Below, piece by piece: positions 1 to 7,959 of a DNA stretch of 36,364 nucleotides (within the stretch, counting starts at the first letter, position 1; every line of letters begins with the position of its first letter). Source of the stretch: Bacteroidales bacterium (GTDB taxonomy: Bacteria > Bacteroidota > Bacteroidia > Bacteroidales > F082); assembly GCA_017549605.1 (NCBI GenBank), contig JAFYUH010000163.1:1-36364 (forward strand), given 5' to 3'. The position numbers and the translations under genes are program-made. Under the pieces are notes generated by a model. The model saw only the letters and a list, made by a program, of their open reading frames with translations. It had not been told where the DNA came from and did no database searches.

Positions 1-43
1 GGCTCAAGGTAGCAGTTCGTTACTAGGAGCTCCCAATGCGTTA

Positions 44-176
44 GGGATTGCAGCGGCATCCTTTGCGAGGCTCGGACTTTAGACTTCGGGCTATGGACTT
101 CGGTATTTTTTGAGCGGAGAAAAATTAAGGCGAGCAAAGATATAGCGGAAAGCCCGACGGCGTAGCCGGAACGCCC
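44..176 (+). ncRNA. Flavo-1-like structured Bacteroidetes element
   Basis: This is a GC-rich block unlike the AT-rich DNA around it. It opens with GGGATTG and GGCATCCTTT (44-64) and closes with AAAGATATAGCGGAAAGCCC (136-155). The two halves can pair: GGG 44-46 with CCC 153-155, and TTTGC 62-66 with GCAAA 134-138. GCTCG 70-74 also complements CGAGC 131-135. A small hairpin CGGC-GTA-GCCG follows at 158-168, then ACGCCC. I recall this opening and closing pattern as a repeated structured element in many Bacteroidetes intergenic regions, most likely the Flavo-1 RNA motif. The name comes from memory, and its function is unknown. The element may extend left to the window edge (1-43), which contains the palindrome GGAGCTCC. 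Confidence 0.5.
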
Positions 177-350
177 AAAACTAAGACACCAAGTCACCGA
201 GACGCTAAGACACTGAAGTGTTGAGGATTTGAGAAATTGAAGATTTTGAGTTGAAAATTGAAAGCGAAAAATTGAAAGTTTTTAGTTCAGAGTTCCAAGT
301 TTTTAGTTCAAAAAAAATAATTCCTAATTCCTAACTCCTAATTCCTAATT
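177..350. repeat. Degenerate octamer/heptamer repeat block
   Basis: The space between the structured element and the first promoter is almost wholly short imperfect repeats. At 187-220 there are period-8 units of the form AGACACCA/AGTCACCG/AGACGCTA. At 220-300 there are T/G/A-rich units built on ATTTGAG, ATTGAAG and TTTTGAG. At 319-350 there are period-7 TTCCTAA units. No ORF or RNA gene is visible here. The same repeat families recur in most other gaps of the window. Confidence 0.8.
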
Positions 351-354
351 TTTA

Positions 355-362
355 TATATTTG
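355..362 (+). promoter_or_regulatory. -7 box TATATTTG of the first T9SS gene
   Basis: TATATTTG matches the Bacteroidetes -7 consensus TAnnTTTG and lies 30 bp before the ATG at 393, giving a predicted 5' UTR of about 24 nt. No clear -33 TTTG is visible. The identical box precedes the next T9SS gene (1995-2002). Confidence 0.6.
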
Positions 363-392
363 TGATGTATTATTTAACTAAATTAAATCATT

Positions 393-1904
393 ATGAAAAA
401 ACTCTACACATTCTTAATGCTGTTCGTCATGGCAGCATCATTAACATTAAATGCTAGCACCGTAAGAGACGGAGAATCAGTTTTAACTGTAAATCCAAAT
501 CCTGTTGACTTAGGACTTCGTGCTTCAGGCGCATGGATGGATCCACTAACAATAGAATTCGGAACAACAGGTGAAGAATACACCATCTACTCTATCAAGT
601 CATTAGATCCTTTCTTCATTGTTTATGACATTTATTATCCACCAACCGTAACAGCAGACTATCCTTATCAAACAGATATCTATCACGGTGAATCAGACGT
701 TGAAGGCGAAGTCACAGGCAGAATCGTCGTTGAACACACATTAGGCGTTGACACTATCGCTGTGAAAGCTACAGTATACTTCCCAGAAGAAAAAGACGTT
801 TGGGAAACAGCAGAAACAATCACATTGCCATTCACAGCAACTGCAAGCGTTGAAGGTTTTGAAAACAACTACTCATTGATTGCTGAAGGTGCTGACGTCG
901 TTTATAAAGCTGTCTTTGAAGAAGATGCTATCATCTTTGCAAATATCAAAGGCGAAAACAGCGCACTCGCTATCTACCAAGAAGGTTTCGACGGTTACGG
1001 CGGACCACGTGAAAACAACTTCTTCAAACCAGAAATCGCAGCAGATGAAAACGCAGAAATCATCTTCTCATTCGACTTCAACGACGGCAGTCCTACAGGC
1101 TGGGGCGTATTCGAAAATGACGGCGACGGCAACCACTGGAATCTCAGCCAAGCAGGCAACTCTTTCACAAGCGGACCTGACGGATCTATCGCAATATATT
1201 CTTACACACAATACTACGGCAATTTGACTCCAGACAACTACATCGTGACAGCATCAAAATACCCTATCTCAAAGAAATCAGTATTGTCATGGGATGCTAA
1301 ATCATCAGACCTCAGCACATACTACAACAAAGAACATTATGCAGTTGTAGTGTCAACAGACAAAAAAACATGGGATATCGTATGGGAAACAACAATCAAC
1401 TATACAGACTACAAACATGAAATGGTATCTCTTGAAAAATATGAAGGTCAAGAAGTTTATGTAGGATTCCGTCACTACAACTGCAGCGGTGAAGACGCTA
1501 CAGCACTCGTGATCGACAACATCGTTTTAGCAAACACATCAATCAACGGCGTTGGCATCCAAAACGCTATCCTTCCTGCAGGCACATACTATTTCGTTGT
1601 ATCAGCAAAAGGTGAATATACAGTTGACATCAGACTCGCTTCAGACGTTGAAGAAGATACAGAAAACGTAAAAGAATTCGCAAACGCATTCAACGTATAT
1701 CCTAATCCTGCTACATCAGTAGTTTACGTTGAATCAGAACTCAACGCAAAGGCAAGCATCATCGACATGGTTGGACGCAGCGTAAAAGAAGTTGAATTCT
1801 CAGGCAACACTGCTATCAACATCGAAGATTTGAACAGCGGAATCTACTTCATCAGCATCCAAGAAGGCAGCAACCGCAGCATCCAAAAATTAGTTGTTAA
1901 ATAA
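393..1904 (+). CDS. T9SS-exported adhesin-like protein, choice-of-anchor J
   Basis: A 503-residue secreted protein of unknown specific role. Residues 1-21 form a signal peptide ending LTLNA. An Ig-like domain covers about 22-135, followed by a pre-peptidase C-terminal-like strand set at about 140-215. A choice-of-anchor J (cleaved adhesin, gingipain/HagA-like) domain covers about 222-383, from FSFDFNDGSPTGW to ALVIDNIVL. The motif ILPAGTYYFVVSAKGEYTVD at about 393-412 looks like the missing end of the pre-peptidase-like fold, so the adhesin domain seems inserted in it. After an acidic linker, a type A T9SS sorting domain starts at FNVYPNPA (433) and ends QKLVVK. Such proteins cross the outer membrane by T9SS and are usually cell-surface attached. 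No catalytic motif was seen. It has its own promoter and terminator, so it is probably transcribed separately from the next gene. Confidence 0.9.
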   Translation: MKKLYTFLMLFVMAASLTLNASTVRDGESVLTVNPNPVDLGLRASGAWMDPLTIEFGTTGEEYTIYSIKSLDPFFIVYDIYYPPTVTADYPYQTDIYHGESDVEGEVTGRIVVEHTLGVDTIAVKATVYFPEEKDVWETAETITLPFTATASVEGFENNYSLIAEGADVVYKAVFEEDAIIFANIKGENSALAIYQEGFDGYGGPRENNFFKPEIAADENAEIIFSFDFNDGSPTGWGVFENDGDGNHWNLSQAGNSFTSGPDGSIAIYSYTQYYGNLTPDNYIVTASKYPISKKSVLSWDAKSSDLSTYYNKEHYAVVVSTDKKTWDIVWETTINYTDYKHEMVSLEKYEGQEVYVGFRHYNCSGEDATALVIDNIVLANTSINGVGIQNAILPAGTYYFVVSAKGEYTVDIRLASDVEEDTENVKEFANAFNVYPNPATSVVYVESELNAKASIIDMVGRSVKEVEFSGNTAINIEDLNSGIYFISIQEGSNRSIQKLVVK

Positions 1905-1928
1905 GAAATAAACAATATAATTCATACA

Positions 1929-1960
1929 GAGACCGACCTTAAAATCGGTCTCTTTTTTTA
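1929..1960 (+). terminator. Intrinsic terminator of the first T9SS gene
   Basis: A perfect 8-bp stem GAGACCGA/TCGGTCTC (1929-1936/1945-1952) has an 8-nt loop and is followed by seven T residues, 25 bp after the stop codon. Confidence 0.9.
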
Positions 1961-1994
1961 TTAGGTATTTTTATAAAAACTTAATATTTTATTA

Positions 1995-2002
1995 TATATT
2001 TG
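1995..2002 (+). promoter_or_regulatory. -7 box TATATTTG of the second T9SS gene
   Basis: This -7 box is identical to the one before the first T9SS gene. The predicted start is near 2009, which leaves an AT-rich leader of about 100 nt before the ATG at 2108. No clear -33 element is visible. Confidence 0.55.
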
Positions 2003-2107
2003 TAGGCAAATAAATATATAACTACTTTTAATTTTTTATATAAGTTTTACATTTTTCAATTGCATTAAAATTTAAAATCATTTATTATTAACTAATTTAT
2101 TATCAGT

Positions 2108-5100
2108 ATGAAAAAGTTTTTAGCTAGTTTATTGTTAATGGTATTTTTCTTGCCATTGGCATTGCAAGCAATTGAAGTTGAAGGCGCAGATTCCAAGTTC
2201 TTCTACGACTTCAACGACGGTTCTATCGCAGGATGGAAAACCGTAGACGTCGACAACGACGGTTACTGCTGGCTTATTTCAGGCGAAGGTTACATCTACT
2301 CACAATCATCAGAGTACCTCAAGCCAAACAATGTTTTCTCAACAACAAAGAAATATGCCATCTATCCAACATCAAAAATCACTTTCGATGCACGTCCTTT
2401 AGACTCAGAAAAAGCTGTTGAAAAGTACGGTATCGGTGTAGCTTATTCTTTAGACGGTGTATACTTCACACCAATACAAGATGAGACAGTCTTAGCATCA
2501 ACAACAGAATGGAACACAATTGAAATTTCATTAGAATATTGTGCAAACCAAGAAGTCTACATCGGTATTCTTCACTACACATTTGACGACCAAGGTACTA
2601 TTTTGGTTGACAACATCAAATTGAGTGACGGCATGCTCAACAAAGCTAAAGACGTTGTTGCAGCTGAAAACGGAAATAACGTTGACCTCACATGGGCATG
2701 GGATGATTTCGATGCAACACAAACTCCATGCGGTTACAGAGTTTATAGAGCAAAAGACGGCGGCAACACAACAGTTATCGCTGACAATGTAACAGAAACA
2801 GCATACCAAGACAACAAATGGAGCGAACAAGAATGGGGCATCTACCAATGGGGCGTTGCTGCTTTATACGAACAACAAACTCGTGGCGGCGTTGAAACAC
2901 TCTTGGAAGAAGGTTTCGAAACTTCAGAATATCCTAACTTACCAGAAGGCTGGACAAAATTATCAATCCCTGCATCTTCAAGCTATTTAGGACCTTGGTC
3001 AACAAGCGCAGCTATCACAAACGTAATCAACCCTGACTCAGGCGAAAAATTCGCTTTCTCTTACGGTAGCTCTGACGATGCTGACTTCTATATGGTAACT
3101 CCAGCTCTCGACTTGACAAAAGCCGTTTCACCAACACTCAGCTTCAGCTATGCAGCTCCTGGCGTATTTGAAAACCCAGGCAATACATTACGTATAAAAT
3201 ATTCAGAATCATTAGAAGGTCCTTGGTCAGAATTATGGTCTGAACAATCAAACTTCATGTGGAAACAAACATCAGTAAACATCTCAGCATGTTCTGGTAA
3301 AACTGTTTACCTCGCTTTCGTTAACGAAGACCACAAAGGCACTGGCAACTTCGGCGTCGCTATCGACAATGTTGAAGTCAAAGCACAAATATCAGAAGGC
3401 AATGTTGCTGTAGCATCAAGAATCGCTTGGTCAAATGTCATTGAAAAAGACATGAACACTGTTGTTAACTTCACAGTAGCAGGTGACGACAATGGTTCTA
3501 CAGAAGGCGCTATCATCACTTTAAGCAACACAAAAGAAACACAATACAAATACGAAGCAACAGCTGATGCAAATGGTCACCACCAATTCACAGTTCGTAG
3601 AGGTGATTATAAATACACAGTTTCTTTAGAAGGATACTATCCAACATCAGGAAACATCGCTGTTTATGAAGCAACAACAACAGCTTGCGTATTAGAAAAA
3701 ATGCCAGAACTCATCGATGGTCTTTACGTTTCTCCAACAGCATGGGCTATGTGGGATTACGCAAATGCTAACACAACATTCGACGTACAACTCAACGGCG
3801 AACTCGTTGCAACAAACGTATCTGCAAAATATTTCCAACACGAAACATCATCATTAGTTGAAGGTAGAGAATATACAACAACAATCTTCCCTAAAGACCA
3901 AAACGTCATGTTAGAATATACATGGACATACGTTGGTTGCAGAGAATTCGCTAATGCAGTTAACTTCAAAGCAAGCAAAGATGGAAACAACGCAGTTCTC
4001 ACATGGGATATGCCAACATACGAAGCAGAACCAGAACCTGTTTATGAATTCTCAGTCAACTTCGACAATGGTTCATTAGAAGGCTGGACATCTATCGACG
4101 GTGACGGCGACGGTTACATCTGGAGAAACACATCAGAATTCGCTTACGAATACCAAGGTTTCGGTATCAACAACACATACTGTGCTACTTCATTGTCATA
4201 CGAAACAGAACTTGGCAAGGCTCTCAATCCTAACAACTTCTTGGTTTCTGGCAAATGTAACATCGTTGCTGGTTCAAAACTCACATACAGCGTGGCAGCT
4301 CAATCAAAAGATGCACCTAACGAACATTACGGTATCGCTATCTCAACAAAGAGCAACAACAACATCAACGACTTTACTGTCATCTTCGACGAAACATTAG
4401 AAGCTGGTGAAGTTGAAGAATTCTCAACACAAGGACAATGGTTCGAAAGAACAGTCGACCTCAGCGCATACGCAGGTCAAGCTGTCTATATCGCATTCCG
4501 TCACTATGACTCAAGAGACAACTCATGGATTAAAGTTGACAACATCAGCTTGACAAGTGGCAACACAAGAGGCAACAGAGAAGAAGGCGAATGGTTATAC
4601 TACGACAATGGCGTATTCGAATCAGCAACAGCTAACTTCGATGCAACAACAATGGCAGCTACACAAATCAACTGGGCTATCATGTTCCCAGCAGAATTGA
4701 TTGCTGACTATGCAAAAAGACCTATCACAAAAGTTGCTATCTACGACTACTCAGGTCATAGCGGAGCATTCTCTATCCACGAAGGCGGCGACATCGCTCC
4801 TGGCAATATGGTTTATGTACAGACATACGAAACAACAGGTAAGAAATCTATCGTTGAAATCGAATTAGACTCTCCTGTCACAATCAGCGGCAAGGAAAAC
4901 GTTTGGATTCAATTCTCTAACGAATACGGTTCAGGTTCTTATGTAGCTGCTTACTCAGCAGACATGGGCGACCCTAACAGCCGCTGGAGATCAGACGACG
5001 GTTCTATGTGGTACGACAACAGCTGGTTCGGAGAAGGCTGGTACGGCACATGGATGATCCGTGCTTTCGTAGGCGAAAAAGATGAAACAATAGAAGACGA

Positions 5101-6358
5101 CCCTGAAGTAACATCAGCAGAACCTATCGGTACTCTCGTCTTCCGTAACGGCGAACTCATTACTCCAGAACCAATAACAGAAACAACTTTCACTGACCCT
5201 ATCGTAGGTGATGAAGAATCTGTAGATTACACAATCAGAGTTGTTTATGGCGGTGATTCTTACTATGCAATGTCATGTCCTTTAACAAAGACTCTCGTTG
5301 TAAAAGAACCATTAATTTGTGTTCAACCTCAAAACCTCTATGGTGAAACAACATTAAAAGAAGACGGCACATTCGGCGCTACATTGGTATGGCCATACGT
5401 TAAAGAATGGTTATATTATGATGATGGCACACCTGCTAAGACATTCGGTTATGGCGGTCAAATCCATTGGGGCATCATGTTCCCTGCTAAAGACTTAGCA
5501 CAATATGCTGGAACAAAACTCACTAAGATAGCTTTATATAACAAGGTTGCTGGTGACGCTTCATTGACAATCTCTTACGGCGGCGACTTCGCTCCTGAAA
5601 GAGCAGTTTATTCACAAGACTTCACATTCGCTGGTCCTGAAGAAGAAGGTATCTTCGAAGTGAAATTAAATGAACCAGTAGCTGTATCAGGTGAAGAAAA
5701 CATCTGGGTTACAATCTACCAAAGCGGAGCTGACTACCCTGCAGTTGCAACAGCAGGAACAGGAAACCCTAACGGAAGATGGATCTCATCAGACGGCAGC
5801 GGATGGAGCGACTTATTAGCTTTGAATCCTGAATTCAACTACACATGGTTCTTAAGAGCTTACGTTTCAACAGAAATAACAAGAGACAATGGCGAATTCG
5901 ACCACTATAACATCTACCGCGGTACAACAGAAGGCAACTATCAATTAATCGGCGAAACAGAAGCTAACAACTACTTCGACGAAGTTGACAGAGGCACTTA
6001 CTACTATCAAGTTACATCTGTATATTCACGCGGCGATGAAACATGCGAATCAGAACCTGCAACAGCATACGGCGAATTAGGCAAGAACTACGTCGTTGTT
6101 GAAGTAACTAAGATCGATGAAAACGGCGTCAAAGGCATGATGGTTTATCCAAACCCTGCTAAAGACATGCTCAACATCACAGCTGAAAACATGAGACGCA
6201 TCACTATCAGCAATGTATTAGGACAAGTTGTTTATGACAACGAAGTCAGCTCAGACAACGAAATCATCAACATGTCACAATACGAAGCTGGTATCTATAT
6301 GGTACGCATCGCAACAGAAAACGGCGTTGCTGTAAAACGCATCAGCGTTACTAAATAA
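2108..6358 (+). CDS. Large multidomain T9SS-exported adhesin-like protein
   Basis: A 1416-residue secreted protein with no recognised enzyme domain. The signal peptide is residues 1-21 (ending LALQA). Choice-of-anchor J domains start at about 31 (FFYDFNDGSIAGW), 266 (EEGFETSEYPNLPEGW) and 648 (FSVNFDNGSLEGW). Fibronectin III-like segments lie at about 180-258, 615-640 and 1260-1330. A carboxypeptidase-regulatory-like fold (DANGHHQFTVRRGDYKYTV) lies near 450-530. Two copies of a repeat of about 155 residues begin EWLYYDNG at 828 and EWLYYDDG at 1100, and share INWAIMFPA/IHWGIMFPA and the GGDxAP motif. The type A sorting domain starts at MMVYPNPAKDML (about 1345) and ends RISVTK. The architecture resembles the non-catalytic haemagglutinin part of gingipain/HagA proteins, so a surface adhesin or polymer-binding role is likely but inferred. 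It shares domain type, -7 box and orientation with the gene before it. Confidence 0.9.
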   Translation: MKKFLASLLLMVFFLPLALQAIEVEGADSKFFYDFNDGSIAGWKTVDVDNDGYCWLISGEGYIYSQSSEYLKPNNVFSTTKKYAIYPTSKITFDARPLDSEKAVEKYGIGVAYSLDGVYFTPIQDETVLASTTEWNTIEISLEYCANQEVYIGILHYTFDDQGTILVDNIKLSDGMLNKAKDVVAAENGNNVDLTWAWDDFDATQTPCGYRVYRAKDGGNTTVIADNVTETAYQDNKWSEQEWGIYQWGVAALYEQQTRGGVETLLEEGFETSEYPNLPEGWTKLSIPASSSYLGPWSTSAAITNVINPDSGEKFAFSYGSSDDADFYMVTPALDLTKAVSPTLSFSYAAPGVFENPGNTLRIKYSESLEGPWSELWSEQSNFMWKQTSVNISACSGKTVYLAFVNEDHKGTGNFGVAIDNVEVKAQISEGNVAVASRIAWSNVIEKDMNTVVNFTVAGDDNGSTEGAIITLSNTKETQYKYEATADANGHHQFTVRRGDYKYTVSLEGYYPTSGNIAVYEATTTACVLEKMPELIDGLYVSPTAWAMWDYANANTTFDVQLNGELVATNVSAKYFQHETSSLVEGREYTTTIFPKDQNVMLEYTWTYVGCREFANAVNFKASKDGNNAVLTWDMPTYEAEPEPVYEFSVNFDNGSLEGWTSIDGDGDGYIWRNTSEFAYEYQGFGINNTYCATSLSYETELGKALNPNNFLVSGKCNIVAGSKLTYSVAAQSKDAPNEHYGIAISTKSNNNINDFTVIFDETLEAGEVEEFSTQGQWFERTVDLSAYAGQAVYIAFRHYDSRDNSWIKVDNISLTSGNTRGNREEGEWLYYDNGVFESATANFDATTMAATQINWAIMFPAELIADYAKRPITKVAIYDYSGHSGAFSIHEGGDIAPGNMVYVQTYETTGKKSIVEIELDSPVTISGKENVWIQFSNEYGSGSYVAAYSADMGDPNSRWRSDDGSMWYDNSWFGEGWYGTWMIRAFVGEKDETIEDDPEVTSAEPIGTLVFRNGELITPEPITETTFTDPIVGDEESVDYTIRVVYGGDSYYAMSCPLTKTLVVKEPLICVQPQNLYGETTLKEDGTFGATLVWPYVKEWLYYDDGTPAKTFGYGGQIHWGIMFPAKDLAQYAGTKLTKIALYNKVAGDASLTISYGGDFAPERAVYSQDFTFAGPEEEGIFEVKLNEPVAVSGEENIWVTIYQSGADYPAVATAGTGNPNGRWISSDGSGWSDLLALNPEFNYTWFLRAYVSTEITRDNGEFDHYNIYRGTTEGNYQLIGETEANNYFDEVDRGTYYYQVTSVYSRGDETCESEPATAYGELGKNYVVVEVTKIDENGVKGMMVYPNPAKDMLNITAENMRRITISNVLGQVVYDNEVSSDNEIINMSQYEAGIYMVRIATENGVAVKRISVTK

Positions 6359-6414
6359 AAAACTCAGAACTTAAAAATCTCAAAACTTCAAAAAGTTCTT
6401 GAGACCAAAAACAA

Positions 6415-6450
6415 AGAGATGTCACGTTTGTGACATCTCTTATTTTTTTG
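6415..6450 (+). terminator. Bidirectional intrinsic terminator
   Basis: A perfect 11-bp stem AGAGATGTCAC/GTGACATCTCT (6415-6425/6430-6440) with loop GTTT is followed by TATTTTTTT. An A-rich stretch on the left supplies a weaker T tract on the minus strand. It lies between the convergent T9SS gene and trx, so it may serve both. Confidence 0.9.
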
Positions 6451-6487
6451 AGTTACTGAATTTCTGAATTTCTAAACTTTTGAGTTT

Positions 6488-6844
6488 TTACAAAAGGTTT
6501 CCTTTCACTATCCTATCGATTTCCGTTTTAGGGAGAGCGCCTTGTGTCATCATCGGCTTGCCGTTCATAGGCACGAACAGCATAGTAGGGATAGAACGGA
6601 TTCCAAATGCTTGTGAGAGTTCTGTCTCGACTTCGGTGTCAACCTTATACACATAAAGTTGTCCGTCATATTCCTCAGCCACTTGATCCAAGATTGGAGC
6701 CAACATCTTGCATGGTCCGCACCATGATGCATAGAAATCTATGATAGCAGGTTTGTCACCTTTATATTTCCATTCTGTAGGATTACTTTCATAATCCATC
6801 ACCTTATTCAGGAATTCTTCCTTTGTTATATTTATCGCTTTCAT
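6488..6844 (-). CDS. trxA: Thioredoxin
   Basis: A 118-residue thioredoxin, a small cytoplasmic dithiol reductant that reduces disulfides in peroxiredoxins, reductases and repair enzymes. The active site WCGPC is at residues 41-45, within DFYASWCGPCKMLAP, and the cis-proline loop is SIPTMLF. There is no signal peptide or membrane segment, and the length is normal for a stand-alone thioredoxin. It lies 124 bp downstream of the peroxiredoxin gene on the same strand, with no clear TAnnTTTG box between them, so a shared transcript from the peroxiredoxin promoter is plausible. Thioredoxin is the usual electron donor for peroxiredoxins, which fits that arrangement. Confidence 0.95.
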   Translation of the reverse strand: MKAINITKEEFLNKVMDYESNPTEWKYKGDKPAIIDFYASWCGPCKMLAPILDQVAEEYDGQLYVYKVDTEVETELSQAFGIRSIPTMLFVPMNGKPMMTQGALPKTEIDRIVKGNLL

Positions 6845-6859
6845 ACTTTTTTAGGATTT

Positions 6860-6966
6860 GAGGGTATAATGGTATGAGGGTATGAGGGTATGAGGGTTCC
6901 TTAATTCCTTAAGTCCTTAATTCCTTAGTTCCTTAATTCCTTAATTCCTCATACCCTTAATTCCAT
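6860..6966. repeat. Tandem octamer repeats, self-complementary ends
   Basis: Three copies of GGTATGAG (period 8) are followed by about six copies of TTCCTTAA (period 8). GGGTATGAGG (6878-6887 or 6886-6895) is the exact complement of CCTCATACCC (6947-6956), so RNA from either strand can fold back across the block. It fills the gap between the peroxiredoxin and thioredoxin genes. Confidence 0.85.
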
Positions 6967-6968
6967 TA

Positions 6969-7682
6969 TTATTTACCAAGTTTACTTTCAACTTCTTCCT
7001 TGCTTAATTTCTTGGTGCAGAAGAACCAGTCGTAGCAGTGCATTTCATCTTCTGAGCTTTGCATTCTTTCTTTTGCTACGCCGCATGAGCCTGCTGTTGG
7101 AACGATGACTTCATCGCCTGGACGCCAGTCGGCTGGCATCGCTACACCGAAGTTGTCTGCAGTCTGCAAGGCTACCAAGACTCTCATGATTTCGTCGAAA
7201 TTACGTCCGAGCGCGAGAGGATAGTACATGATAGTGCGGATCTTGTCCTGTGGGTCGATGAAGAAGACAGCGCGAACTGCTGATGTTGAACTTTCACCTG
7301 GCTGGATCATGCCGTATTTCTTGGCTACTTCCATTGTGATGTCTTCGATGAGAGGGAATTGGATTTCCATATTCTTCATGCCTTTCCAGTCGATCTTTTC
7401 CTTGATGGTGCGCAACCATGCGATGTGGCTGTATAAACCGTCGACTGACAAACCGACCAACTGAGTGTTGAGTCTTTCGAACTCGTCAGCCAATTTGCCG
7501 AATGACATGAACTCTGAAGTACATACCGGAGTGAAGTCGGCTGGGTGGCTGAACAAGATCTTCCATCTGCCTTTATAATCTGATGGGAAGTTGATTACAC
7601 CTTGTGTTGTCTTAGCTGTGAATGAAGGAGCGATATCGCCAATTCTTGGCATTACGTTTACTGTTGTGTTGTTTGTTTCCAT
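6969..7682 (-). CDS. Peroxiredoxin, archaeal-type (Prx6/AhpC-TSA)
   Basis: A 237-residue thiol peroxidase that reduces hydrogen peroxide and organic hydroperoxides in the cytoplasm. The peroxidatic site PxxxTxxC is PADFTPVC, with Pro47, Thr51 and Cys54. The C-terminal extension holds Cys216 and Cys222 in HCYDWFFCTKK, six residues apart. This matches the pattern of archaeal Prx6-group enzymes such as the Aeropyrum protein, where these positions carry the resolving cysteine. An extra Cys200 is present in AGSCGVAKERM. The gene is divergent from oxyR across a 277-bp gap with overlapping promoters, and thioredoxin lies downstream. OxyR control in response to peroxide is therefore likely, but inferred from context. 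Confidence 0.93.
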   Translation of the reverse strand: METNNTTVNVMPRIGDIAPSFTAKTTQGVINFPSDYKGRWKILFSHPADFTPVCTSEFMSFGKLADEFERLNTQLVGLSVDGLYSHIAWLRTIKEKIDWKGMKNMEIQFPLIEDITMEVAKKYGMIQPGESSTSAVRAVFFIDPQDKIRTIMYYPLALGRNFDEIMRVLVALQTADNFGVAMPADWRPGDEVIVPTAGSCGVAKERMQSSEDEMHCYDWFFCTKKLSKEEVESKLGK

Positions 7683-7772
7683 TTTATTTCTGTTTTTATT
7701 TGTTATTTTTTACTTTTTATTTTTTGTCTTCAGCCTTAACCTCAGGTCATCGGCTGTTGTTCATTTACGATG

Positions 7773-7805
7773 CAAAAATAATATGCGAAACATGTATTTG
7801 TCAAA
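7773..7805 (-). promoter_or_regulatory. Promoter of the peroxiredoxin gene
   Basis: On the minus strand, -7 box TATTTTTG (7773-7780) and -33 TTTG (7802-7805) are separated by 21 nt. The predicted 5' UTR is about 84 nt. The -33 region overlaps the -33 region of the divergent oxyR promoter, so one bound regulator could affect both. Confidence 0.6.
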
Positions 7806-7824
7806 CAGATATTTTCTATCTTTG
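7797..7824 (+). promoter_or_regulatory. Promoter of oxyR
   Basis: TTTG at 7797-7800 and -7 box TATCTTTG at 7817-7824 are separated by 16 nt, which is short for this consensus. Transcription would start near 7831, leaving a leader of about 129 nt made mostly of octamer repeats. Confidence 0.55.
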
Positions 7825-7845
7825 TATCGATTTTATCTATTATAA

Positions 7846-7946
7846 AGTCACCTAGACACCAAGTCGCCAAGTCACCAAGGATGAGTCTATATCTCATTAT
7901 ACCATCCAACACCTCGGTGTCCAGGCGTCTAGGAGACTCGGAGACT
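7846..7946. repeat. Inverted octamer repeats in the oxyR leader
   Basis: Period-8 units of the AGTCACCT/AGACACCA/AGTCGCCA family run forward at 7846-7883. The same family runs in reverse complement at 7903-7946. Exact pairing includes CCTAGAC (7851-7857) with GTCTAGG (7927-7933) and GGATG (7879-7883) with CATCC (7903-7907). RNA from this leader could form a long imperfect stem just before the oxyR ATG. Confidence 0.75.
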
Positions 7947-7959
7947 AAACTTAAAAAAC

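Noticed and set aside
1-43. Possible tRNA or rRNA 3' end at the left edge
   Set aside because: There is no CCA end, no T-arm motif and no recognisable 5S or 23S sequence.
7591-7855. Hydrophobic small frames between the peroxiredoxin gene and oxyR
   Set aside because: They are translations of T-rich leader and promoter DNA overlapping both promoters.
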